A DNA stretch of 11,552 bases from Clostridiales bacterium (GCA_012729875.1 JAAYCC010000165.1:1-11552); one strand, 5' to 3'; counted from the first letter of the stretch, positions 1 through 7,171 are shown. The notes: generated by a model not told the origin, from the letters alone. Translations and numbers: made by a program.

Positions 1-186
1 ATCATCTCGTTTACGCGGGCGGACAATAACATTATCCAGAATATGAGCGATCTCAATTTTTATGTTTTTGCGGATGAAATCGACTATGAAGGGATAGATG
101 TTACATCCAGGTGCGGTATGATTGCGATAATGGAAACCTTGATGTATAAACGACTTACAAGAAATCAGACAGTTACTTTAGAATGA
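1..186 (+). CDS. RpiR-type SIS-domain transcriptional regulator, C-terminal fragment
   Basis: Frame 1 is open from the first base to a TGA at 184-186 and gives 61 residues. It has no start because the gene begins outside the window. The stretch reads like the end of the SIS (sugar isomerase) domain of MurR/RpiR regulators: a beta strand (IISFTRADNN), a segment where such proteins have 'LAD..L.V', then 'DVTSRCGMIAIMETLMYKRL', matching the family's 'SSRIAQL..ID.L' helix. RpiR proteins have an N-terminal helix-turn-helix, not visible here, and a SIS domain that senses a small phosphorylated ligand. It lies directly upstream of and codirectional with the agmatine operon, so it may control that operon; this is inference. 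Known enterococcal and streptococcal agu operons use a LuxR-type AguR instead. The family call rests on a short fragment and is fairly, not fully, secure. Confidence 0.7.
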   Translation: MISFTRADNNIIQNMSDLNFYVFADEIDYEGIDVTSRCGMIAIMETLMYKRLTRNQTVTLE

Positions 187-191
187 CAGAA

Positions 192-246
192 TATGAAAAG
201 ATGGCGTAGTGTTAATGAAAATGTAACACCACGCCATCTTTTCATA
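192..246 (+). terminator. Strong hairpin after the RpiR-type gene, probable terminator
   Basis: Six bases after the regulator stop codon begins a long inverted repeat. Arms 192-206 and 232-246 pair perfectly over 15 bp (core GAAAAGATGGCG with CGCCATCTTTTC). After a T-A pair and one A/C mismatch, a further 6 bp (GTGTTA with TAACAC) close on a 9-base loop. The only U-rich stretch (CTTTTC) lies inside the 3' arm, so it is not a textbook intrinsic terminator, but the position and stability fit transcript ending between the regulator and aguA. An outer overlapping repeat (AATATGAAA at 190-198, TTTCATATT at 252-260) offers an alternative pairing. Confidence 0.6.
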
Positions 247-261
247 CGCCGTTTCATATTA

Positions 262-537
262 TCCCCTAACGATTGACAGCCGAAGGAAATAATAGTAAGC
301 TTTAGCTAAAAAGACGGGAAAACGAAATATCAAGTCGAACAAATGTGCATTATACACAAAAGAGGGCCCGACGTTTTTCCAGAGCAAAGCAATCTTATGG
401 CCAGAGATTGTGTTTTATGAACTGTTAGCATTATTTGTAAACCGGTTTTACTAATGTGCAGAGGATAATGGGAAATAATTAATAAGTGAAGTCCAAAACT
501 CAAGGAAGAAAGATACCAAAACGAAAGGATGAGAAAA
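262..537 (+). other. Non-coding leader upstream of aguA
   Basis: About 275 bases without a convincing gene, AT-rich and rich in stop codons, between the regulator's hairpin and aguA. The aguA promoter should lie here, but I cannot place it firmly: a TTGACA at 273-278 lacks a good -10 box at the right distance, and a GATAAT at 464-469 lacks a good -35. Operator-like elements are visible: a dyad CAATCT-N9-AGATTG at 390-410, a 10-bp palindrome AAACCGGTTT at 439-448, and the 8-mer AATGTGCA twice (342-349 and 453-460). The first AATGTGCA lies within a TGTGCA-TTA-TACACA dyad (344-358). None matches an operator I recognise with confidence. Confidence 0.4.
524..529 (+). promoter_or_regulatory. Ribosome binding site that sets the aguA start
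   Basis: AAAGGA lies 8 bases before the ATG at 538. An in-frame ATG at 529-531 overlaps this site and would have no properly spaced Shine-Dalgarno of its own, so translation most likely starts at 538. The resulting N-terminus (MAKRIDSTPKKDG) also matches the usual beginning of bacterial agmatine deiminases. Confidence 0.7.
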
Positions 538-1635
538 ATGGCAAAAAGAATTGACAGCACGCCCAAAAAAGACGGTTACCGTATGCCCGGAGAGTTTGAA
601 CCCCAGAGGCAGATATGGATGATCTGGCCGGAGCGCCCGGACAACTGGAGGAATGGCGCAAAGCCCGCTCAGAGAGCATTTGCAAATGTTGCCATTGCCA
701 TAAGCCAATTTGAGCCTGTTACAATGGTGGCATCCAGAGAACAGTATGCAAACTGCCGAAATATGCTCCCGCCTGAGATCCGTGTTGTTGAAATGTCCAA
801 CGACGATGCGTGGATGCGCGACTGCGGCCCCACATTTGTTGTAAACGATAAGGGCTGTGTCAGAGGCATAGACTGGGATTTCAATGCGTGGGGCGGCCTT
901 GTTGACGGGCTGTATTTCCCTTGGGCCAACGACGATGCCATTGCACAGAAGGTGTGTGAGATCGAAGGTGTCGACACCTACCGGACGCCGGGCTTTGTTC
1001 TGGAGGGGGGCTCCATCCATGTAGACGGTGAAGGTACGCTTATTACAACCGAAATGTGCCTGCTGTCCGAGGGCAGAAACCCTCACATGACAAAGGAACA
1101 GATTGAGGAGCAGCTAAAGGAATACCTCAACCTCGAGAAGATCATCTGGATCAAGGACGGAATCGACCCTGAAGAGACGAACGGCCATATTGACGACGTC
1201 GCCTGCTTCGTCCGTCCGGGCGAAGCGGCATGTATATGGACCGACGACCCCGCAAACCCGTTCTATGAAGAGGCGCAGGCGGCATACAAGACACTCAGCG
1301 AGGCTACCGACGCAAAGGGACGGAAACTCAAGGTCCACAAGCTTTGTCTGACCAAAAAACCGTGTCTGCTGAGCGGCGCTGAGACCATAGACGCTGTTGA
1401 AGGCACCCTCCCGCGAGAGGACGGCGAGGTCTGCATAGCGTCCTATATGAACTTTCTAATCGTAAACGGCGGAGTCGTAGTTCCCCAGTATGACGATGAA
1501 AATGACAAACTGGCTCTTGAGCAGATCCAGGCCATGTTCCCCGACCGAAAGGTCGTAGGAGTATCCACCAAGGAAGTCGTATTCGGCGGCGGTAACATCC
1601 ACTGCATTACTCAACAGCAGCCGGCGGGCCGCTGA
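538..1635 (+). CDS. aguA: Agmatine deiminase
   Basis: Cytoplasmic enzyme that hydrolyses agmatine to N-carbamoylputrescine and ammonia, the first step of the agmatine deiminase pathway. The 365-residue product is full length for the family (about 365-370) and very similar to enterococcal AguA from memory. It is a pentein-fold guanidine hydrolase. Visible conserved blocks, numbered from the ATG at 538, are RMPGEFEPQ near 15-23, MSNDDAWMRDCGP at 86-98 (Asp95), VLEGGS at 154-159, ETNGHIDDVACF at 213-224 (His217, Asp219), and GGGNIHCITQQ near the C-terminus with nucleophile Cys356. All expected catalytic residues are present. An upstream in-frame ATG at 529 would add MRK but overlaps the ribosome binding site. 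It is the first gene of the agu operon. It is not arginine deiminase (ArcA), which is longer and has a different core. Confidence 0.96.
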   Translation: MAKRIDSTPKKDGYRMPGEFEPQRQIWMIWPERPDNWRNGAKPAQRAFANVAIAISQFEPVTMVASREQYANCRNMLPPEIRVVEMSNDDAWMRDCGPTFVVNDKGCVRGIDWDFNAWGGLVDGLYFPWANDDAIAQKVCEIEGVDTYRTPGFVLEGGSIHVDGEGTLITTEMCLLSEGRNPHMTKEQIEEQLKEYLNLEKIIWIKDGIDPEETNGHIDDVACFVRPGEAACIWTDDPANPFYEEAQAAYKTLSEATDAKGRKLKVHKLCLTKKPCLLSGAETIDAVEGTLPREDGEVCIASYMNFLIVNGGVVVPQYDDENDKLALEQIQAMFPDRKVVGVSTKEVVFGGGNIHCITQQQPAGR

Positions 1636-1649
1636 TGCTATTCTGTGCT

Positions 1650-1681
1650 GCGGCTGGAGAGATAAATATCTTTCCAGCCGC
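1650..1681 (+). other. Intercistronic hairpin between aguA and the NhaC-family gene
   Basis: A 14-bp stem (1650-1663 with 1668-1681, one G-U pair, core GCGGCTGGA/TCCAGCCGC) closes on the loop AAAT, 14 bases after the aguA stop. A smaller hairpin (GGGAA at 1685-1689 with TTCCC at 1694-1698) follows. No U-tract follows either, so I do not call a full terminator. It could protect the aguA 3' end, reduce read-through, or be an RNA processing point, giving aguA more transcript than the downstream genes. Confidence 0.6.
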
Positions 1682-1725
1682 AATGGGAAAAAGTTCCCTG
1701 GATATTCTTATGGGCGCGTGGGGGG

Positions 1726-3534
1726 ATGGTACGCATTACCAAAAATAAAATAAAGCCGGGCGTTTTAATTGTCACTATTTTAATACTGATTCTTTTCGCG
1801 CTCTGTTTCCACTTTTTAAGTGGTTATTCGCAGCAGATAAATGCTGCGATGGAGGATAGCCCTCAGACGGCTCAGAATGTGACGCAGCAGCGCCAAGTGG
1901 CGACAGGCAGAACTCTGGGCTTTATATCGCTAATCCCTGCGATTATCACTATACTTCTTGCATTTACAACCAAAGAGGTGCTTCTTTCCCTCTTCATTGG
2001 AGTATTATCCGGGGCATCTATACTTGAGGGAATCAACGGATCGGGCAGTTTTTTCTCACGAATCGGGTCCGTTTTCAACGCTGTATGCGATACAGCCCTA
2101 CAGATAACAACAGATAGTTTCCGGATGGCTGTTCTGATACTTTGCCTTGCCATAGGAGGCATGGTCGCCGTTATAAATGCAGCCGGGGGCTTTTCGGCTC
2201 TCGGCCGTCAAATAACAAAAGGAATCAATACTCCCCGAAAATCTCAGATAATGGCACAGATCATGGGTATATTCCTGTTTTTTGACGACTATGCAAACTC
2301 TCTCATAATAGGACCCGTTATGCGCGATATCACGGACAAGCAGGGCGTATCACGTGAAAAGCTTGCCTATATCGTAGACAGTACGGCTGCCCCTGTGGCC
2401 GGAATCGCGATCGTCTCAAGCTGGATAGCCGCTGAGCTCTCAGCTATAGAGAGCGGTTTTGAGGTGGCGGGTATTCAGGGCTCGGCTTATGTTCATTTTC
2501 TGGGCAGCATCCCTTTCAGCTTTTACAACTTTGCAGCGCTGGCGTTTATGTTTACTCTTTCGCTCACGGGGCGCGAATACGGGCCAATGCTCTCTGCGGA
2601 ACGCCGTGCAAGGGCAGGTGAGCCGTTAAAAAAGGGAACTAAAACCAGCCGCGAGACCCCGGATACGGAAGCGAATATGGAGGCCGGGAGTATTTGGTCG
2701 GTTATCCTGCCCGTTCTTGTGCTGCTAATCTATGCATTTGCAGGATTCTATATAAACGGCATGCAAAATGCTATAGACGCCGGGATGCTCAGCGCTGAAG
2801 CAGGTTTTTCCTTCTCTCTTCTCTCAACTGTATTTTCTTATGCCGACACGGTTACGATATTGATGCGGGCCTCTATCCTTGCCTCGCTGGTATCCATCTT
2901 GATGGGATCTCTCACAGGAAAAACAAACATTATGGAGGGCATTAACCAATGGATCAAAGGCGCCTCGGATATTTTACTGACGGTTGTTATTCTCGTCCTT
3001 GCCTGGAGCCTTTCCGCGATAGTGGGGCAGCTTGGAACCGCCTATTATCTCGTTGATATCGTTACGCTTAATCTGCCGTACTGGCTTCTGCCGATGCTCA
3101 TTTTTATTGTCTGCTGCTTTATATCCTTTGCGGCCGGCAGCTTTGGATGCATGGTCATCGTTATGCCCATTGCAGTGCCTATAGCGTATCAGACGGCGCT
3201 TTTGGGCGGTATAGGATACGGCGAACAGCTTCTTTTTGCATGTATTGCGGCTGTCCTGTCCGGCTCCATTTTCGGCGATCACTGCAGCCCCGTGACAGAC
3301 ACTACTATACTTTCATCGATAGGAGCGGGCTGCGACAATATCGATCACGTCAGGACCCAGCTGCCCTATGCATTAACGTCTGCGGCAATTGCGGCGCTTT
3401 TCGGATACCTGCCCGCGGGACTGGGCGTTTCTCCTGCAATATCAATACCGGCATTGATAATTGCGGGGATTGTAATAATACGTGTTGCAGGCAAAAAGGT
3501 TTCTATTGAAGACTTTGAACCATCCACCGTGTAA
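1726..3534 (+). CDS. NhaC-family Na+/H+ antiporter-like transporter
   Basis: Polytopic inner-membrane protein of 602 residues, longer than classical NhaC antiporters (about 450-480). The family (Na_H_antiporter, ion transporter superfamily) includes Na+/H+ antiporters and MleN, a malate/lactate antiporter. Family marks are FLFFDDYANSLIIGPVMRD at 183-201 and SGSIFGDHCSPVTDTT at 512-527, followed by NIDHVRTQLPYAL. About a dozen hydrophobic segments are visible. An N-terminal segment (about 13-32) is separated from the core by a polar Gln-rich stretch (36-62); a charged loop lies at about 290-320. The first ATG is directly touched by a run of six G, an unusually short ribosome site spacing; the next ATG (codon 42) has no Shine-Dalgarno and would remove the first segment. 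Sitting between aguA and ptcA, it may exchange a pathway compound, or import protons to offset the ammonia released. The substrate cannot be read from sequence. Confidence 0.85.
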   Translation: MVRITKNKIKPGVLIVTILILILFALCFHFLSGYSQQINAAMEDSPQTAQNVTQQRQVATGRTLGFISLIPAIITILLAFTTKEVLLSLFIGVLSGASILEGINGSGSFFSRIGSVFNAVCDTALQITTDSFRMAVLILCLAIGGMVAVINAAGGFSALGRQITKGINTPRKSQIMAQIMGIFLFFDDYANSLIIGPVMRDITDKQGVSREKLAYIVDSTAAPVAGIAIVSSWIAAELSAIESGFEVAGIQGSAYVHFLGSIPFSFYNFAALAFMFTLSLTGREYGPMLSAERRARAGEPLKKGTKTSRETPDTEANMEAGSIWSVILPVLVLLIYAFAGFYINGMQNAIDAGMLSAEAGFSFSLLSTVFSYADTVTILMRASILASLVSILMGSLTGKTNIMEGINQWIKGASDILLTVVILVLAWSLSAIVGQLGTAYYLVDIVTLNLPYWLLPMLIFIVCCFISFAAGSFGCMVIVMPIAVPIAYQTALLGGIGYGEQLLFACIAAVLSGSIFGDHCSPVTDTTILSSIGAGCDNIDHVRTQLPYALTSAAIAALFGYLPAGLGVSPAISIPALIIAGIVIIRVAGKKVSIEDFEPSTV

Positions 3535-3594
3535 ATTAAAAGAGGAAAAAACACATAATAGTAAAAAACTAATTAATCATTATGGAGGTGCCGT
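3535..3594 (+). promoter_or_regulatory. Short AT-rich gap with the ptcA ribosome binding site
   Basis: The 60-base gap is A-rich and shows no hairpin or clear promoter, so ptcA is probably cotranscribed with the upstream gene. GGAGGTG at 3584-3590 is a near-ideal Shine-Dalgarno, 4 bases before the ptcA ATG at 3595 counted from its last G. It suggests stronger translation of ptcA than of the NhaC-family gene before it. Confidence 0.6.
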
Positions 3595-4611
3595 ATGGCA
3601 GAACTAAGAAACTTTATCGACACACAGGATTTTACAAAGCAGGAGCTTCTCGACATTATCGATCTGTCATTGAAAATCAAGGACTGCATAAAGGTTGGTT
3701 ATTTCCCGCCTCTCATGCGCCGTAAGACTCTCGGCATGATATTCCAGCAGTCCTCCACAAGGACCCGCGTCTCCTTTGAGACAGCCATGGAGCAGCTTGG
3801 CGGGCACGCACAGTACCTCGGACCTGGCATGATTCAGCTCGGCGGACATGAGACGATAGGGGATACCGGAAAGGTGCTGTCCAAGCTTGTCAACATCTTA
3901 ATGGCGCGCGTTATCGAACACAAGACGGTTGTCGATCTTGCAGAGGCCTGCACTATCCCGGTTCTAAACGGAATGAGCGACTACAATCATCCGACCCAGG
4001 AAATAGGCGATATGTGCACAATAGTTGAAAACCTGCCCCGCGGCAGGAAGCTTGAGGACTGCAAAGTCGTATTCGTCGGAGACGGAACTCAGGTGTGCGC
4101 TTCTTTAGGAATGATTACGACCCATCTGGGAATGCATTTTGTGCACTACGGACCCAAGGGTCACCAGCTCAATGATACCCACAAGGCTATCATGGAAAAG
4201 AATGTCAAGGAATACGGGGGATCGTGGGAGGTCACCGATGACCGCAATGCGGTAAAGGGCGCGGATTTCATATACACCGATGTGTGGTACGGACTGTATG
4301 AGAGCGAAATGCCCAAGGAGGAACGTATACGTGTGTTCCATGACTATCAGGTCAACAGGGAGCTCATGCAGCTCGGCAATCTGGGATGCAAGTTTATGCA
4401 CTGCCTGCCCGCAACCCGCGGCGAGGACGTGACCGACGAGGTCGCTGATTCGGACAGCTCGCTGTGCTGGGAAGAAGCCGGAAACCGCCTTACCGCTATG
4501 CGCGGTCTGCTGGTCTACTTTACCCGTTACCAGAAGGAGGGCTCCGAAGCTGCAAAGCAGGCGGCAAAGGAGGAACTCGAAGCCTTCATGGCCGAAAAAT
4601 GTCTGATGTGA
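3595..4611 (+). CDS. ptcA: Putrescine carbamoyltransferase
   Basis: Cytoplasmic enzyme that phosphorolyses N-carbamoylputrescine to putrescine and carbamoyl phosphate, the second step of agmatine catabolism (also called AguB). At 338 residues it has normal length. The transcarbamylase fold shows the carbamoyl-phosphate motif SSTRTR at 53-58 (then VSFE), HPTQ at 132-135 and HCLPATRG at 269-276. Features separating it from ornithine carbamoyltransferase are YFPPL near 36-40, the GPGMIQLGGHETIGDT loop at about 76-91, DVWYGLYESE at 229-238 in place of the ornithine-binding SMG loop, and a long charged C-terminal helix (about 312-335) that in the enterococcal enzyme holds the trimer together. Its place between aguA and a carbamate kinase supports putrescine rather than ornithine as substrate. 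The ATG has a strong Shine-Dalgarno. Confidence 0.95.
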   Translation: MAELRNFIDTQDFTKQELLDIIDLSLKIKDCIKVGYFPPLMRRKTLGMIFQQSSTRTRVSFETAMEQLGGHAQYLGPGMIQLGGHETIGDTGKVLSKLVNILMARVIEHKTVVDLAEACTIPVLNGMSDYNHPTQEIGDMCTIVENLPRGRKLEDCKVVFVGDGTQVCASLGMITTHLGMHFVHYGPKGHQLNDTHKAIMEKNVKEYGGSWEVTDDRNAVKGADFIYTDVWYGLYESEMPKEERIRVFHDYQVNRELMQLGNLGCKFMHCLPATRGEDVTDEVADSDSSLCWEEAGNRLTAMRGLLVYFTRYQKEGSEAAKQAAKEELEAFMAEKCLM

Positions 4612-4630
4612 TAATACGAAAGGTAAAGAT

Positions 4631-5569
4631 ATGTCGAGAATAGTAATCGCGCTGGGCGGAAACGCCCTTGGAAACACAGCGGAGGAACAGAGAAAGAAAA
4701 TAGACGCAGCCGCTCCGTCTCTGATAGGTCTAATTAAGCAGGGCCATGAAATTATCATCAGTCACGGGAACGGGCCGCAGGTCGGTATGATAAAACTTGG
4801 CCTGGATACCGCTTCAAATGTCACAGACAAGGTATCGAACTTTCCGCTCCCGGAATGCACAGCTATGAGTCAGGGATATATAGGCTACCATCTTCAGAAC
4901 GGAATTCTCCGTGAGCTGCGAAAAGAGGGGATGCCGTGGTACGTTGCTACAATAGTATCACAAATCCAGGTTGATCCGGATGACCCGGCGTTCAAGAATC
5001 CTACAAAGCCGATTGGGGCGTTTTACAGTGAGGAAGAGGCTGGGAGAATAATGGCAGAAAACCCGGGGATGGTCTTCAAAGAGGATGCGGGACGCGGCTG
5101 GAGGCAGATGGTTCCTTCTCCGAGACCCATTGATATTGTCGAAAAAGACAGTATTCTCAACCTTCTTGACCATGAGTTTATCGTCATAGCCTGCGGCGGC
5201 GGCGGAATACCGGTCATCAAGAGAGATGACGGCGACTACGAGGGCGTTCCCGCTGTAATTGATAAGGATTTCGCTTCCGCAAAGCTTGCAGAAATCTGCA
5301 ATGCGGATTATCTGTTTATTCTCACGGCAGTGGACAGGGTTGCCATTAACTTTGGGAAACCCAATCAGGAGGAGTTGACGGAAATTTCCGTTGAAAAGGC
5401 AAAGGAATTAGCCGCCGAAGGGCATTTCGCCCCCGGAAGCATGCTGCCAAAGGTACAGGCTGCTGTCAGCTTTGCTGAGTCCAAGCCCGGAAGGCGCGCT
5501 GTCATAGCATCCCTTGAGAAAGCGCCGCTCGCCATGAAAGGCGAGAGCGGAACTTTTATCTCAATGTGA
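4631..5569 (+). CDS. arcC: Carbamate kinase
   Basis: Transfers phosphate from carbamoyl phosphate to ADP, giving ATP plus carbamate, which decays to ammonia and CO2. It is the energy-yielding third step (AguC in agu operons). The 312-residue product matches the family length and the amino acid kinase fold. Motifs are IALGGNAL at 6-13, SHGNGPQVG at 44-52, PTKPIGAFY at 124-132, CGGGGIPVI at 188-196, VIDKDFASAKLA at 209-220 and GSMLPKV at 269-275. The lysines usually important for phosphate transfer are present (in PTKPIG, DKD and PKV). It starts 19 bases after ptcA with AAAGG 7 bases before the ATG, so it is cotranscribed and probably serves the agmatine pathway; no arginine deiminase gene is seen here. 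Confidence 0.95.
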   Translation: MSRIVIALGGNALGNTAEEQRKKIDAAAPSLIGLIKQGHEIIISHGNGPQVGMIKLGLDTASNVTDKVSNFPLPECTAMSQGYIGYHLQNGILRELRKEGMPWYVATIVSQIQVDPDDPAFKNPTKPIGAFYSEEEAGRIMAENPGMVFKEDAGRGWRQMVPSPRPIDIVEKDSILNLLDHEFIVIACGGGGIPVIKRDDGDYEGVPAVIDKDFASAKLAEICNADYLFILTAVDRVAINFGKPNQEELTEISVEKAKELAAEGHFAPGSMLPKVQAAVSFAESKPGRRAVIASLEKAPLAMKGESGTFISM

Positions 5570-5581
5570 TTTTCGTATATA

Positions 5582-5605
5582 CAGGCGCATTCCCCGCAAC
5601 GCCTG
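5582..5605 (+). other. Small intercistronic hairpin before aguD
   Basis: CAGGCG at 5582-5587 pairs with CGCCTG at 5600-5605 around a 12-base loop, in the 56-base gap between carbamate kinase and the exchanger. No U-tract follows; the exchanger's ribosome site begins 8 bases later. It is short enough to be chance, or a weak translational or stability element. Confidence 0.25.
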
Positions 5606-5612
5606 ATAAAAG

Positions 5613-5618
5613 AGGAGG
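5613..5618 (+). promoter_or_regulatory. Ribosome binding site that sets the aguD start
   Basis: AGGAGG lies 7 bases before ATG 5626. The frame stays open back to a GTG at 5566 that overlaps the carbamate kinase stop, but the extra 20 residues (MIFVYTGAFPATPD...) are unlike the start of APC transporters and lack their own ribosome site. I therefore place the start at 5626. Confidence 0.8.
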
Positions 5619-5625
5619 ATTATTT

Positions 5626-6987
5626 ATGGAGAACAAGCAAGTCAGTCTGGTAAAGAGTATACTGTTTACAATTTGCAGTATTCTTGTTCTGGACTCGTTC
5701 GTATCCCCCGCAATCATCGGTGTGTCCTCGATCACTATATGGGTAATTACTGCAATTGTATTCTTTATTCCATATGGTCTCATCAGTGCGGAACTGGGGG
5801 CAGCTTACCCCGATGATGGCGGAATTGCAAGTTGGGTAACCCGCGCATTCGGAGAAAAGGCCGGTGTCCTTGTGGGGTGGTACTATTGGATCAATGTGGG
5901 CTTCTGGATGCCTGCGGTATTCGTCGCTTTTGCAACATGGTTTTCCTATGCATTTGCCTCGGCTGCAAGCCCCTGGATTCTGGCCGGAATTGCAGTCGTT
6001 ATGTGCTGGGTTGTGGTTTGGATAGGAGTTAGAGGTATCGAGCTTTCAGTTACAGTATCTTCTGTTGCGGCTATTATGAAAGCGGCCGTAATGCTGCTGT
6101 TTGGATTTATGGGCATTTCATATGGAATTAAATTTGGCCTTGCCAATGATTTTAGTCTGCATAGCTTTGCCCCGAGCTTTGGCAATACCACGCAGTATAT
6201 TGCGGTTATTGCTTACAACCTCCTTGGCTTCGAGCTAATCGGCGCAATCGGGAGCAAAATCAAGGATCCCGGCAGAACTGTTCCGAAGATGACTATCTTT
6301 GCAGGTATCGCTATCACAGCGCTGTTCGTTTTCGGCACCTTCGGCATTTTGGCCGCCATTCCCGCAAGCAAGGTGGACACGGTTGACGGCTTCTACTATG
6401 CACTTCAGGAGCTCTGCACGGTGTTCGGGCCTGCGGCAAAGCCGGTGTTCTACGTCACCATTGTTGTAACTCTTCTGACCTTGGTCTCCAACATGATTAC
6501 ATGGTCACTGGGAGCAAATGAAACCCTTATGGGTGCCGAGTTGGACAAGCGTAGTAAATTCCTCGGCCACCGCAGCAAGAAGTACGGCACTCCCGACAAC
6601 CTGTACTACATTCTCGGCGCTGTTTCTACCCTTCTTATAGCTCTCAACTATGCCCTCAGCGGTGACGCAAATGAAATTTTCTGGACGATCTTCTCTTTCA
6701 GTACTCTCATATTCTTCCTGTCCTATCTGTTTATGTTCCCCGCGGCTGTCAAGCTCCGCTTCTCAGACCCCGATACAGAACGCCCTTACAGCATACCGGG
6801 CGGAAAGTTTGGTATTACGCTTTGCGCGATTCTTGGAGAGTTGGTAATCGGTGCATGTGTTGTGTTTCTTTTCAAGGATTCCGGCGGCGGCTTCCCTCTC
6901 TGGGTGCTCATTATAGGAACACTTCTGACCACTGCTACTGGGTTTTGGCTCTATGCAGCGGGCAGAAACAAAGACGAAGAAATCTGA
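5626..6987 (+). CDS. aguD: Agmatine/putrescine exchanger, APC family (AguD-like)
   Basis: Inner-membrane amino acid/polyamine/organocation transporter of 453 residues, about the length of known AguD proteins, with roughly 12 hydrophobic segments. It starts with a short polar tail and a first helix (about 8-32). It carries the APC-type stretch AAYPDDGGIASWVTRAFG at 59-76, and AYNLLGFELIGAIGSKI at 196-212 followed by KDPGRTVPK, the usual 'GfE.iga..s.iknP.rt.P' block. The style is that of the glutamate/GABA-exchanger branch to which AguD belongs. Position as last gene of the agmatine operon supports exchange of external agmatine for internal putrescine, which makes the pathway cost-free for uptake. 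The substrate is inferred from context; the family call is firm. A good GGAGG site precedes the ATG. Confidence 0.88.
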   Translation: MENKQVSLVKSILFTICSILVLDSFVSPAIIGVSSITIWVITAIVFFIPYGLISAELGAAYPDDGGIASWVTRAFGEKAGVLVGWYYWINVGFWMPAVFVAFATWFSYAFASAASPWILAGIAVVMCWVVVWIGVRGIELSVTVSSVAAIMKAAVMLLFGFMGISYGIKFGLANDFSLHSFAPSFGNTTQYIAVIAYNLLGFELIGAIGSKIKDPGRTVPKMTIFAGIAITALFVFGTFGILAAIPASKVDTVDGFYYALQELCTVFGPAAKPVFYVTIVVTLLTLVSNMITWSLGANETLMGAELDKRSKFLGHRSKKYGTPDNLYYILGAVSTLLIALNYALSGDANEIFWTIFSFSTLIFFLSYLFMFPAAVKLRFSDPDTERPYSIPGGKFGITLCAILGELVIGACVVFLFKDSGGGFPLWVLIIGTLLTTATGFWLYAAGRNKDEEI

Positions 6988-7036
6988 GATGAACCACTGA
7001 GCAAAATAACTTTCACCATGTGAAAAGCTCTATAAA

Positions 7037-7070
7037 AAAACCCGGTGGGGAGAATACCCCGCCGGGTTTT
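7037..7070 (+). terminator. Intrinsic terminator of the agu operon
   Basis: AAAACCCGGTGGGG (7037-7050) pairs with CCCCGCCGGGTTTT (7057-7070) over 14 bp with one T-G pair and a 6-base loop, 49 bases after the aguD stop. The 3' arm ends in TTTT and continues ATATATATAT. The A-run on the left (TATAAAAAAA) gives a T-run on the other strand, so it could also stop leftward transcription. Confidence 0.9.
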
Positions 7071-7121
7071 ATATATATATCCGCCACTTCGGTATTACGG
7101 ACAGAACAGCAAACAGATAAT

Positions 7122-7160
7122 AAGAAACGGCATAGCCCCAGTTCGGGTATGCCGTTTCTT
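7122..7160 (-). terminator. Terminator of the leftward ymfF-ymfH-lgt operon
   Basis: Perfect 13-bp arms AAGAAACGGCATA (7122-7134) and TATGCCGTTTCTT (7148-7160), with an inner CCC/GGG after a bulged G. On the - strand the hairpin ends in GTTTCTTATT, a reasonable U-rich tail, 57 bases past the stop of the last leftward gene. Confidence 0.75.
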
Positions 7161-7171
7161 CAGAGTAGTCT

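Noticed and set aside
273..301. Sigma-A promoter with TTGACA at 273-278
   Set aside because: The hexamer 17 bases downstream (TAAGCT) is a poor -10 box; a lone -35 match is not enough to call a promoter.
451..1086. Open frame of 211 codons on the - strand opposite aguA
   Set aside because: It lies almost entirely antisense to a clearly conserved enzyme gene, resembles no family, and has no convincing ribosome site.
3595..4611. Ornithine carbamoyltransferase (argF/arcB)
   Set aside because: The substrate-side motifs (YFPPL, YGLYESE, long C-terminal helix) and the agu context fit putrescine carbamoyltransferase; there is no SMG loop and no arginine deiminase gene nearby.
4105..4758. Open frame of 217 codons on the - strand
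   Set aside because: It is antisense to ptcA and the start of carbamate kinase and shows no family features.
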